Source of the DNA: Nitrospirillum pindoramense | GTDB taxonomy: Bacteria > Pseudomonadota > Alphaproteobacteria > Azospirillales > Azospirillaceae | Length of the DNA: 64,000 bases | Direction: 5' to 3' | Assembly (NCBI RefSeq): GCF_007827955.1 | Contig: NZ_VITR01000001.1 | Span: forward strand, 434,001 to 498,000 | Shown here: piece after piece, positions 17,328-25,748 of the stretch | How positions within the stretch are numbered: the first letter of the stretch is position 1 | Layout: each line of letters starts with the position of its first letter | Made by a program: the position numbers and the translations under genes | Notes under the pieces: generated by a model | Database searches by the model: none | What the model was told of the DNA's origin: nothing | Seen by the model: the letters and a program-made list of their open reading frames with translations, nothing else

Positions 17328-18866
17328 ATGCGTGATCGGAACGGCGATCTGAATACCGCCCACCTGATCGGTGACATCGGCCGCCGGGCGACCCGCGGCG
17401 GAACCGTGATGATGGGCGCGCAGGTGGTGAAGCTGGTGGCCCAGTTCGGCTCCGTCATCGTGTTGGCGCGGGTGCTGGCCCCGGCTGAGTTCGGCCTTAT
17501 CGCCATGGTCGGGGCCATGACCGCCCTGTTCGAAATCGTGAAGGAGCTGGGCCTGTCCGCCGCCACGATGCAAAAGACGGACATCACCCACGAACAGGTC
17601 AGCGCCCTGTTCTGGATCAACACGGGTGCCGGTTGCCTCATCGCCGCCTGCCTGGCCTTGGGCGCCCCCGCCATCGCCCGCTTCTACGGCCAACCGGATC
17701 TGGAGCCCGTCACCCGCTGGCTGGCCTTGGGCTTCGTCATGAGCGGCGCCACGGTGCAGCATTGGGCCCTGCTGCGCCGGCAGATGCGCTTTTCCGCCAT
17801 CGCCATCGCGGAAACCGGCAGCGAGCTTTTGGCCTTCGTCGTGGCCGTGGTCCTGGCCTTCCAGGGGTGGGGCCATTGGGCCCTGGTGGCGCAGCGCCTG
17901 GCCGCCCCCTTCCTGGTCATGGCCGGCTGCTGGGCGTTGTGCCGATGGCGGCCATCGCTGCCGCGCCGCACGTCGGGCATTCCCGAGTTGCTGGGCTTCG
18001 GCCTGTCGGTATCGGGGTGCGGCATCCTCTCCACCCTGGCGCGCAGCATCGACCAGATCCTGGTGGGCCGCCTGTTCGGCGCCGCCACCCTGGGCCTTTA
18101 TGAGCGCGCGGCGCGTCTGGTGCTGGTGCCCATCAACAGCATCAACGCGCCGCTCTACTCCGTCGCCATGCCGGCCTTGAGCCGCCTGGTGGATGAGCCG
18201 CAGCGCTTCCGCCGGGCGTTCGGCGTCTTGATCGAGCGGGTGGCGATGGTCACCATGCCGGCCGCCGCCGGTGCCGCCGTCGCGTCCGACTGGGTGACCA
18301 ACCTGCTGTTCGGCCCGAAGTGGGAGGCGATGTCCCCCCTGATCACCTGCTTCGCCCTGGTGGCCGCGGTTCAGCCCACGCTGATGACCGCCGGTCTGAT
18401 CTACCTGCCCCAGGGGCGGTCGCGCGACCTGCTGCGCTCCACCGCCATCGACGTGGCCTTGGCCGTCGCGTCCTTCATCGCCGGCGTCCCCTTCGGCGCT
18501 GTCGGGGTCGCGGGGGCCTATGCCGCCGTCGGCCTGGTCTTGCGCCTGCCGGTCTGTTTCTACCTGGCCGCCGGGCAGGGGCCGGTCACACAGGGCGACC
18601 TGTACCGGCGCATCCTGCCCTCCGTCTGGGCGTCGCTGGCGGTCGCCGGCGTCGTCTGGCTCCTGCGCAACGGGGTGATGCCCGAAAGCCTGCTGGCGGC
18701 CCCGCTGGTGGCGCTGGCGGTGGCTGCGGCGGTGGGGATGCTCACCGCCGGGCTGGCCTTCCTGCTGATGCGGCCCAGCCGTGAGGCCATGACCAGCGTC
18801 CTGCGCTCCCTCGTCTCCCGGCCCCAGCCGGCGCCGACGGCCTTCGCCAAGGAGGTGGCTGAATGA
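17328..18866 (+). CDS. Polysaccharide flippase (Wzx/MOP, lipopolysaccharide biosynthesis type)
   Basis: 512 residues from ATG 17328 (GAGAGG upstream). Multiple hydrophobic helices span the protein, with the family-like opening GGTVMMGAQVVKLVAQFGSVIVLARVLAPAEFGLIAMV and the mid motif LYERAARLVLVPINSINAPLYSV. It should translocate the undecaprenyl-linked repeat unit across the inner membrane. Its stop overlaps the FkbM start (ATGA). Confidence 0.88.
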   Translation: MRDRNGDLNTAHLIGDIGRRATRGGTVMMGAQVVKLVAQFGSVIVLARVLAPAEFGLIAMVGAMTALFEIVKELGLSAATMQKTDITHEQVSALFWINTGAGCLIAACLALGAPAIARFYGQPDLEPVTRWLALGFVMSGATVQHWALLRRQMRFSAIAIAETGSELLAFVVAVVLAFQGWGHWALVAQRLAAPFLVMAGCWALCRWRPSLPRRTSGIPELLGFGLSVSGCGILSTLARSIDQILVGRLFGAATLGLYERAARLVLVPINSINAPLYSVAMPALSRLVDEPQRFRRAFGVLIERVAMVTMPAAAGAAVASDWVTNLLFGPKWEAMSPLITCFALVAAVQPTLMTAGLIYLPQGRSRDLLRSTAIDVALAVASFIAGVPFGAVGVAGAYAAVGLVLRLPVCFYLAAGQGPVTQGDLYRRILPSVWASLAVAGVVWLLRNGVMPESLLAAPLVALAVAAAVGMLTAGLAFLLMRPSREAMTSVLRSLVSRPQPAPTAFAKEVAE

Positions 18867-19696
18867 TCCCCGGTGCGCTGAGGCGCGGGGCGAAGCAACT
18901 GGTTCGCACCGTCTGTCCCACGCCGATGATGCTGTGGCTTGAACACAAGTACTTCGAGCATTTCGGTGAAGCCGAAACCCGCCTGGTGCGCCACCTGTGC
19001 GAGCCTGGGCGCGACGCCATCGACGTGGGGGCCAACGAGGGCTGCTACATCCATTTCATGCGGCCCCATGCCCGCCGGGTCTACGCCTTCGAGCCCGTGC
19101 CCTGGCTGGCGGCGCGTCTGTCGGCCAAGTTCGGCGACGACGTCGTGGTCTACCCCACCGCCCTGTCGCAATCGTCCGGCATGGCCCAGCTGCATATTCC
19201 CGTCGTGGCGGGACAGCCCGAGACGGGGCTGTCGACCCTGTCGCCCACCGCCCTGGCCGACCAGCCGGCGCAGCGTGAATTGAAGGTGACCTCCGCCCCC
19301 CTCGACGCCGTCTATTCCGGTGACGTCGCCTTCATCAAGATCGACGTGGAGGGGCACGAGGAAGCGGTGCTGGAGGGTGGCCGGGAAACCATCACCCGGT
19401 GCCATCCCCGCATCCTGGTGGAGATCGAGGAGCGGCATTCCCGCGGCTCCATCGACCGTATCGCCCGCTTCTTCGACGCCATCGATTACCAGGGGTATTT
19501 CCTGCATCACAACAAGCTGCGCACCCTGGACAATTTCGACGTGGCCACGATGCAGCGGCCGGAGGACATCCAGGACTATCGCCCTGGCCTGGCCCGCAGC
19601 CAATTCGCCGACTATGTGAACAACTTCCTGTTCCTGCCCCGGCAGGAGTCCCCCGGCACCCTGGCCAATATCGCCGCCGAGCTGGCGCAGGAGTAG
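18863..19696 (+). CDS. FkbM family methyltransferase
   Basis: 277 residues with the S-adenosylmethionine-binding strand AIDVGANEGCYIHFM and the FkbM core VAFIKIDVEGHEEAVLEGG. Such enzymes O-methylate sugars or secondary metabolites. Coupled to the flippase by ATGA, it most likely methylates a sugar of the EPS. It is the last EPS gene of the plus-strand run. Confidence 0.88.
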   Translation: MIPGALRRGAKQLVRTVCPTPMMLWLEHKYFEHFGEAETRLVRHLCEPGRDAIDVGANEGCYIHFMRPHARRVYAFEPVPWLAARLSAKFGDDVVVYPTALSQSSGMAQLHIPVVAGQPETGLSTLSPTALADQPAQRELKVTSAPLDAVYSGDVAFIKIDVEGHEEAVLEGGRETITRCHPRILVEIEERHSRGSIDRIARFFDAIDYQGYFLHHNKLRTLDNFDVATMQRPEDIQDYRPGLARSQFADYVNNFLFLPRQESPGTLANIAAELAQE

Positions 19697-19753
19697 CGCT
19701 CCCGGAAGCGAGGGGTGCTCCCGGCGACGATGTCGCTGGCACTCGCGCGCAGG

Positions 19754-19782
19754 TTGACAGGAACAAATAAAGAACATATGTT
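19754..19782 (+). promoter_or_regulatory. Promoter of the HExxH-protein/membrane-protein pair
   Basis: TTGACA (19754-19759), a 17-base spacer and TATGTT (19777-19782) precede the ATG at 19810, with AGGGAGAG as ribosome site. The gene pair therefore has its own transcription start inside the EPS locus. Confidence 0.6.
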
Positions 19783-19809
19783 GCTCTTCCAACAACAGGG
19801 AGAGCGATC

Positions 19810-20796
19810 ATGGATGGCTGGCAGCGTCGATACCGCGTGAGCAACGGCCCGGGTGGCCTGGGCCTGAGTTGCACAACCGAGGGCTTGGCCCTGGCCGGCG
19901 TGTCCCTGCTGGCCAAGGGCGTCGGCGGCTTCCAGGCCCGCCCGGCGGCCGAGGTGGCGGTGTTGCTCAAGCGCGCCTATGCCGGTGGGGAACCCGCTGC
20001 CGCCGCGCTGCCGGCCCTGGCCAAGATCGCTGACGCGCTGAACCGCGGTGATCTGGCCCAAGCCATGATCCGCGCCGTGCATCTACGCCTGCCTGAATTG
20101 GATTGGGACGCCGCCGTCCGGTTGGCGCGGGCCAACGACAACTTGGCGAAGTACAGCCCTGACCAGGCGCGGGATGATCATGGGCGCTGGACGGATGACG
20201 GCGAGACATCGCAGGAGCCCGTCAAGGCTGAACAGCCAGCATCAGCGCGGCGCGATGTGCCGAATAAACCGTCTGCCATGCCGGAAGACAGGGGTTCGCA
20301 AGGCATGCAGAAAAAATGCGGTCAATTTTTCGTTGATGAAAAAGGAATTCTCAGCCCATCGGCCGCCAAGAAATTATTTGAGGAAGAGTTGGCGGCGATG
20401 CTGAGGTCTGGAGCCCTTTCGAAAGAAGAAGTAGAAGATAGCATCCGAAATCACAGATTTATTTTCCGCCCAATCTTCGCAGCGTACGCGGAACATATGG
20501 GAGAACCGTTGCCCGCAGTGTCAATGGAGGTCGCTCGGCGATTAGCAGGTGGCCTGACGAACGGATTTGTTCCCGGTGGACTAACTAACCCGGCCACCAA
20601 CACGACAGAAATTTATATGTCGGCAGCGGCCCCGGCTATAATACCGGGGTTGGGAAAGACTGATGCCAGAAGAACCATGCAGTTTGTGCTTCGCCACGAG
20701 TTGTTTCATCAGAAAGGCTGTGGCACCTGCAAGCCCGCCGACGAATGCTGTGCGGACTCGTTCGCGATCTCCAATATGCCGGCCATGCAGAAATGA
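19810..20796 (+). CDS. Modular protein with C-terminal HExxH (metallopeptidase-like) domain; candidate toxin
   Basis: 328 residues. Residues 1-110 are a GC-rich helical region. Residues 115-131 hold KYSPDQARDDHGRWTDDG-type linker sequence, which I associate with modular phage or secreted proteins of alphaproteobacteria. From about residue 160 the DNA becomes AT-rich, and the C-terminus carries HELFH (296-300) followed after 11 residues by ECCADSFA, reminiscent of the third-ligand ExxAxxFA region of IrrE/ImmA-type zinc peptidases. Four cysteines cluster there. No signal peptide is clear. The next gene overlaps by ATGA and encodes a small membrane protein, as in toxin-immunity pairs. The toxin role is inference; the zinc site is seen in sequence. 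Confidence 0.7.
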   Translation: MDGWQRRYRVSNGPGGLGLSCTTEGLALAGVSLLAKGVGGFQARPAAEVAVLLKRAYAGGEPAAAALPALAKIADALNRGDLAQAMIRAVHLRLPELDWDAAVRLARANDNLAKYSPDQARDDHGRWTDDGETSQEPVKAEQPASARRDVPNKPSAMPEDRGSQGMQKKCGQFFVDEKGILSPSAAKKLFEEELAAMLRSGALSKEEVEDSIRNHRFIFRPIFAAYAEHMGEPLPAVSMEVARRLAGGLTNGFVPGGLTNPATNTTEIYMSAAAPAIIPGLGKTDARRTMQFVLRHELFHQKGCGTCKPADECCADSFAISNMPAMQK

Positions 20797-21302
20797 ATAA
20801 AATGCTAGGGAGAATAATTAAAATAGCGGCCATATTTACTGGCGTATTGTCTTTTCTGACAATAATATTTCTATATTATATAATAACGGCCGATTTCACA
20901 GGGGTCTTTGTGGAGGATGCTGATCAGGCGGCCTCAGCGTTGGCTTACGCATACCTTGAGTATGACACAGGAGAAGTCTATGTCTCCATAAATGGCCATG
21001 ATCCGGATGAGGTGATAAATCAGATTATCAAGAATAAGAACATTAAGATACACAACCTAAGTGAAATCCCGGAATGCAACGTTCCAGATGAGCGCGATCA
21101 AGCTCCATCATGCGGTGGCAGGCATATACTGCGTGCCAGATTCATCGACGCGCCCGCAAAGTACGTTGCAATCGTCGGCCTAACGACGGAGGCATGCGGC
21201 GGGGGAGGCACCTCGGTGAAAATTGCCGGTAGGTGGTTCTTGCTGAAACATTCTGTGCATTGCTGCCGCATGAGTGTTGTCCCCCTATACTCGCAATCCT
21301 GA
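20793..21302 (+). CDS. Small single-span membrane protein, candidate immunity partner
   Basis: 169 residues from the ATG at 20793, which overlaps the previous stop (ATGA). An in-frame upstream start at 20745 would lie wholly inside the previous gene. Residues about 8-32 are one hydrophobic helix (IAAIFTGVLSFLTIIFLYYIIT) after a short basic N-terminus. The remainder, with several cysteines (ECNVP, SCGG, ACGGGG, HCCR), would face the periplasm. Codon use is AT-rich like the end of its partner and unlike the flanking EPS genes. No family was recognised. Confidence 0.68.
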   Translation: MNKMLGRIIKIAAIFTGVLSFLTIIFLYYIITADFTGVFVEDADQAASALAYAYLEYDTGEVYVSINGHDPDEVINQIIKNKNIKIHNLSEIPECNVPDERDQAPSCGGRHILRARFIDAPAKYVAIVGLTTEACGGGGTSVKIAGRWFLLKHSVHCCRMSVVPLYSQS

Positions 21303-21548
21303 GGCCCACAGCCGATCTTCAACCGTAATTGGCCCAGCCTGTCGCCGCAGTATCCAGGACACCTCATCGGCCATCGTGGCGACCGCGGCCCGCAGTTCCG
21401 ATGGGCTGGGCGGCACGTCAATGATGCCGCTGGCGATCTCGAACGGCGGCAGGGAGGTACCTGTCCTGGAGGTTGGCGCCCCAGCGGCGGGCGCGCCCCC
21501 CGGAAAGTCCGGGCTGGTGGGGACGGGGGCGATTGGCCAAGTGTCCAT
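21285..21548 (-). CDS. Small protein of unknown function at the end of the EPS operon
   Basis: 87 residues beginning MDTWPIAPVPTSPDF. It starts 23 bases after the polymerase-like gene, with GGAGGAG about 8 bases upstream of the ATG. The first half is proline- and alanine-rich and probably disordered. The second half (LRAAVATMADEVSWILRRQ) is helical. It is convergent with, and overlaps by 18 bases, the small membrane protein. The ribosome site and position argue that it is translated; no family is known to me. Confidence 0.5.
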   Translation of the reverse strand: MDTWPIAPVPTSPDFPGGAPAAGAPTSRTGTSLPPFEIASGIIDVPPSPSELRAAVATMADEVSWILRRQAGPITVEDRLWASGLRV

Positions 21549-21571
21549 AGGATGCGCCTCCTCCGGTCGCG

Positions 21572-23011
21572 TCAGTGCATGGCCGCCAAGGGCGGGATGG
21601 CGGGCGGGGCGGGCGGCAGGGCCGCCGCCGGCAATATCGCGGGCTCCAGCGGGGCGGGGACGGTGGCCGCGCCCGCGCGCTTGGCCCGGGCGTGCAGCAC
21701 GCTGCAGGCGCCGATCAGAAACAGAACGGTCCAGGTCTTGGGGCTGACATAGGCGCCGGACGCCTGGCCCAGCACCGCCCAGGACAGCCAGCACATCGGC
21801 ACCGCGGGCACGCCCAACGCGCGCAGCCAGCCGCTGATGGCCAGGATCATGATGATCCCGCCGCACAGGCCCAGATAAACCCAGTGCAGGAAGAAATAGT
21901 TGATCAGCACCTCGTTGGGCTCGGGGATGTTCCACAGCGGGCTGAACGCGCCGGAGCGCAGGAAGACGTCGGCGATGTTGTCGCTGACCAGCTGTTCCCC
22001 CGTCAGGCCCACGCCCAGGATGGGATGGTGCTTCACCACGTCCACGGCCACCAGGAAGGGGCCGATGACGCGATAGAAGAAGCTCTCATCGTTGCCCGAG
22101 GCGATCTCATGCAGGCGGTTGGCGTAGACGGTGCTGCCCAGGATGGCGAAGGCGGCGATGGCCAGGATGCCCACCACCCCCAGCTTGATGATGCGCATGG
22201 CGGCGGACTGGCCGGGGTCGTCACTGGGCCCCAACTCATACAACGCCAGCAGCAGCACCAGCAGCAGCAGGGTGGGGCCGGGCATGGCCACCATGGCGGC
22301 ACCCGTCATGGCCAGGTAGCCCAGGCGCTTGTGCTTCCAGTCGCTGGTCAGCAGCCAGGAAAAGGCGAACAGGGTATAGGCGAAGGTGACGGCCGACGGC
22401 TCGGTGGTGAACAGCTTGGGCCGCACCTTGCCGTACAGCAGCTCATCCCGGATGTCGGACTCATAGATGCCCTGGTGGTAGATGGCCAGGCGCACGGCGT
22501 CGCTGATGCGGTTCAGGCCGGCATAGCTTTCCAGCAGGGTGCCGATGACGATGGTGATGATGAACACCAGCATGAGGCGGGAGAAGGCTGCGGCGCCCGC
22601 CTCCACCACCGTCAGGAACAGCGCGTAGGAAATGACCAGCGAGTACATCATCTGCAACAGGCCGGTGGTGCGCTTGGACAGCAGGTCCAGGCCCGGCGCG
22701 TAGAGGATGGAGGCCAGCAGCAGCAGGGTCACGCCCAGGAAGGCAGCCAGGCCGGTGGGGGAGATGCTGTGCCGCCGGCGCCAGAGCAGCATGAGCCCGG
22801 AGATGCCGGCGATGGCCGCCGGAAAGGGGATGCTGGCGGTGATCTGGATGGAAAAGCCGGTGTAGATGCCCAGCAGGAAAATCACCAGCAGGACCCAATC
22901 GGCCCGCGCCATGCCCCGCCCGGGCGCCCCCATCCCCCTATCCAGATACCAAGCGGGCTGCGGCGCCCATGCGCCGATTTCAGGGGCCGTCCACTGGGTC
23001 GCAAGGGTCAT
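21572..23011 (-). CDS. O-antigen ligase/polymerase-like membrane protein (Wzy-like), copy 1
   Basis: 479 residues from ATG 23011, with about a dozen hydrophobic helices and a larger hydrophilic loop around NDESFFYRVIGPFLVAVDVVKHHPILGVGLTG, the usual arrangement of Wzy/WaaL proteins. It should polymerise or ligate lipid-linked repeat units at the periplasmic face. The C-terminal 45 residues are alanine- and proline-rich. It lies 67 bases after its close paralogue, the product of a tandem duplication. Confidence 0.8.
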   Translation of the reverse strand: MTLATQWTAPEIGAWAPQPAWYLDRGMGAPGRGMARADWVLLVIFLLGIYTGFSIQITASIPFPAAIAGISGLMLLWRRRHSISPTGLAAFLGVTLLLLASILYAPGLDLLSKRTTGLLQMMYSLVISYALFLTVVEAGAAAFSRLMLVFIITIVIGTLLESYAGLNRISDAVRLAIYHQGIYESDIRDELLYGKVRPKLFTTEPSAVTFAYTLFAFSWLLTSDWKHKRLGYLAMTGAAMVAMPGPTLLLLVLLLALYELGPSDDPGQSAAMRIIKLGVVGILAIAAFAILGSTVYANRLHEIASGNDESFFYRVIGPFLVAVDVVKHHPILGVGLTGEQLVSDNIADVFLRSGAFSPLWNIPEPNEVLINYFFLHWVYLGLCGGIIMILAISGWLRALGVPAVPMCWLSWAVLGQASGAYVSPKTWTVLFLIGACSVLHARAKRAGAATVPAPLEPAILPAAALPPAPPAIPPLAAMH

Positions 23012-23078
23012 CACTCTGCCTCAGGGCTTGGTGGCTGTGGTGGCGGGGCCGGTTGTGGGGTTCTTGGCCGAAAGTCTC

Positions 23079-24497
23079 TCAGGGCCGGTATCGGGGCGGG
23101 CCGTTGCCGCCGATGGCCACCAGGGCGCCGGGCGGATAGGGCCGGAGCGGCGGTGGCGCCGGGATGGGGGCGGGCGCCGTCTTGCGCTTATGGGCCTCGG
23201 CATGCAGCACGCTGCAGGCGGCGATCAACATCAGCACGGTCCAGGTCTTGGGGCTGACATAGGCGCCGGAGGCCTGGCCCAGGATGGTCCAGCCCAGCCA
23301 GCAGAGCGTCAGGGCATGCACCCCCAGGCTGCGCAGCCAGCCGCTGATGGCCAGCATCACCACCGCGCCGCCGCAGAGGCCGAGATAGACCCAGTGCAGC
23401 CAGAAGTAATTCGTCATGACCTCGTTGGGCTCGGGAATGTTCCAGAGCGGGGAGAACGAGCCGGACTTGAGGAACACCGTGGCGATGGTGTCGGCGATCA
23501 TCTGCTCGCCCGTCAGCCCGATGCCCAGGATGGGATGATGCTTCACCACCTCCAGCGTCACCAGGAAGGGGCCGATCACGCGATAGAAGAAGCTCTCGTC
23601 ATCGCCGTTGGCGATATTGTCCAGCCGCGCCGCGTAGACCGAGCTGGCGATGATGGCGAAGGCGATCAGGGCCAGGGCGGCGACGGCGCCGATCTTGATC
23701 AGGCGCACGCTGAGCAGCGGGGCCGGCCCATCGTCGCCCTTGGGCACCATCTCGTGCAGGCCCAGCAGCAACAGCATCAGCAGCAGGGTGGGGCCGGGCA
23801 TGGCCATCATGGCGGCCGTCATCATGGCGAGATAGCCCAGGCGCTTGTGGCGCCAGCTGCTGGTCAGCAGCCAGCAGAAGGAAAACAGGGTGTAGGAGAA
23901 GGTGACGGCCGACGGTTCCGACGTGAACAGCTTGGGCCGCACCTTGCCATACAGCAGTTCATCCCGCAGGTCGGCGTCATAGACACCGGAGGTGTAGATT
24001 TTCTGCCGCACGGCGTCGCTGATGGCTGCCAGCCCGGCATAGGTTTCCAGCAGGGTGCCGACGATGATGGTCAGGATGAACACCAGCATGAGGCGGGAAA
24101 AGGCCGCTGCCCCCGCCTCCACCACCGTCAGGAACAGGGCGTAGGAGATGGCCAGCGAATAGACCATCTGCAACAGGCCGGTGGTGCGCTTGGACAACAG
24201 GTCCAGGCCCGGCGCGTAGAGGATGGAGGCCAGCAGCAGCAGGGTCACGCCCAGGAAGGCGGCCAGGCCGGCGGCCGAGATGCCATGCCGGCGGCGCCAG
24301 AGCAGGATGACGCCGGTGATGCCGGAAATGGCGGCGGGGAAGGGGACGGTGGGGGTGATCTGGATGGCGAAGCCGGTGTAGATGCCCAGCAGGAAGCCCA
24401 CCAGCAACACCCAGTCCACCACCCCCAGCGGATGCCGCCGCGCGGCGCTGTCGTGGGGAATGGCGCCGTATCCCGCCCATTCGGTCCAGGTCGTCAT
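23079..24497 (-). CDS. O-antigen ligase/polymerase-like membrane protein (Wzy-like), copy 2
   Basis: 472 residues from ATG 24497, which overlaps the stop of the preceding glycosyltransferase (ATGA). It is very similar to copy 1 along most of its length: both contain FPAAI, LAAFLGVTLLLLASILYAPG, LLSKRTTGLLQM and ELLYGKVRPKLFT. They differ at the N-terminus, in short loops (IYHQGIYESD versus IYTSGVYDAD) and at the proline-rich tail. It may be the polymerase while copy 1 is a ligase or uses another acceptor; sequence alone does not decide. Confidence 0.8.
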   Translation of the reverse strand: MTTWTEWAGYGAIPHDSAARRHPLGVVDWVLLVGFLLGIYTGFAIQITPTVPFPAAISGITGVILLWRRRHGISAAGLAAFLGVTLLLLASILYAPGLDLLSKRTTGLLQMVYSLAISYALFLTVVEAGAAAFSRLMLVFILTIIVGTLLETYAGLAAISDAVRQKIYTSGVYDADLRDELLYGKVRPKLFTSEPSAVTFSYTLFSFCWLLTSSWRHKRLGYLAMMTAAMMAMPGPTLLLMLLLLGLHEMVPKGDDGPAPLLSVRLIKIGAVAALALIAFAIIASSVYAARLDNIANGDDESFFYRVIGPFLVTLEVVKHHPILGIGLTGEQMIADTIATVFLKSGSFSPLWNIPEPNEVMTNYFWLHWVYLGLCGGAVVMLAISGWLRSLGVHALTLCWLGWTILGQASGAYVSPKTWTVLMLIAACSVLHAEAHKRKTAPAPIPAPPPLRPYPPGALVAIGGNGPPRYRP

Positions 24498-25693
24498 GCC
24501 GCGCCGATGGCCGTCAGCAACTGCGGCCCCCTGCTGGTCCAATGGAAGCTGTCGCGGCAGGCACGATAGGCGGCGTTCTGCAGGTTGTTCAGGCGGTCCA
24601 GGTCGTCGATGGACTGCACCACGCCCATGGCCAGATCCTCGTGCCCCGGATACAGCAGGATGCTCTCCTCCTGCTCCAGCGGCACGCCCGCCACCGAGCC
24701 CTTGAGGGCCAGGATGGGCAGGCGGTTGAAGACATAGTCCAGCACCTTCAGCTTGAAGCCGCCGCCGTTGCGCTCCGGCACCAGGGCGATGCGGGCGGCG
24801 TCCATGTGGCGGCGCACGTCGTCCACCGTGCCGGTGAAGCGGGTGGCCAGAACCCGCTTGCGCATGCTGGCCAGGAAGGTGGCGTCGCCGCTGCCAACCA
24901 CCTCCAGCTCCACGCCGTTGGCGGCGAAAATGGCATCGGCCACGCTGATGAACTCTTCGAGGTTCATGCGCTTGGCGATCCAGTCGAAGCTGCCGACGAT
25001 GACGGCGCGACGGGGCAGGTCGCGGCTGATGGGCTTTTTCTCGCGCTCCGTCGCGCGATAGCCGGGCGTCAGCACCGCGATGGATTTGTCCGGCCAGCGT
25101 TCGCGGTAGAGGTCCGCGTCGTCCGGGGTGATGGCGGTGACCAGGTCCGCCTCTTTCACGATGGCGCGTTCCAGATGCGTCACCTTGGCGGCGTCGAAGC
25201 GCATGGCCTGGTGCTTCAGCGGGTTGGACTGATTCTGCGCCAGCTGGGCCCGCAGCGACTCCTCATGATTGTGGGAGACGTAGACCAGCTTTGGCCGGTT
25301 GTGGGGATTGGGGAACTGGCGTTTGAAATCCGCCAGCGCCCAGCCGGACCCCACCCCGTCGATCACCACGCTGTCCCAGGGACCCGAGGCCAGCAAGCGC
25401 CGCAGCCGGGCGTGCATGTCCGGCGTGCCGCAGCGGTGCGCGATGTTGGGCAGGGGGGAGCGCAGGCTGCTCCAGCGCGAGCGGGGCTTGTGCTCCGCCA
25501 GATGCCAGTCGATGGCGCCGTCGCCCGGCGTCTCCCGCGCGCCGTCGGCGCGCTTGCCGTCGGGCCGGCTCAGCCCCAGCACCGCCATGTCGGCGCCCGC
25601 TTGCGCCAGGCTGCCGATCAATCCCCCGGAATAGATGAACTGTCCGTTATGGGGCGGATCGGGGTCGGCCAGCGTGATCCAGAGGCAGCGCAT
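24494..25693 (-). CDS. Glycosyltransferase, GT4-like
   Basis: 399 residues with a GT-B layout: N-terminal MRCLWITLADPDPPHNG, a central VYVSHNHEESLRAQLA, then a Rossmann half with AVIVGSFDWIAKRMNLEEF, ARIALVPERNGGGFKLKVLDYVFNRLPILA, where the donor-phosphate and nucleotide residues lie. It is cytoplasmic. It acts in the minus-strand EPS operon, 55 bases after the priming transferase and overlapping Wzy-like copy 2. Donor sugar unknown. Confidence 0.82.
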   Translation of the reverse strand: MRCLWITLADPDPPHNGQFIYSGGLIGSLAQAGADMAVLGLSRPDGKRADGARETPGDGAIDWHLAEHKPRSRWSSLRSPLPNIAHRCGTPDMHARLRRLLASGPWDSVVIDGVGSGWALADFKRQFPNPHNRPKLVYVSHNHEESLRAQLAQNQSNPLKHQAMRFDAAKVTHLERAIVKEADLVTAITPDDADLYRERWPDKSIAVLTPGYRATEREKKPISRDLPRRAVIVGSFDWIAKRMNLEEFISVADAIFAANGVELEVVGSGDATFLASMRKRVLATRFTGTVDDVRRHMDAARIALVPERNGGGFKLKVLDYVFNRLPILALKGSVAGVPLEQEESILLYPGHEDLAMGVVQSIDDLDRLNNLQNAAYRACRDSFHWTSRGPQLLTAIGAA

Positions 25694-25748
25694 CGGCTAC
25701 GTCCCTTCTATCGTGATCGGTCATCAACGCCTTGATCAAAAAGCGTTT

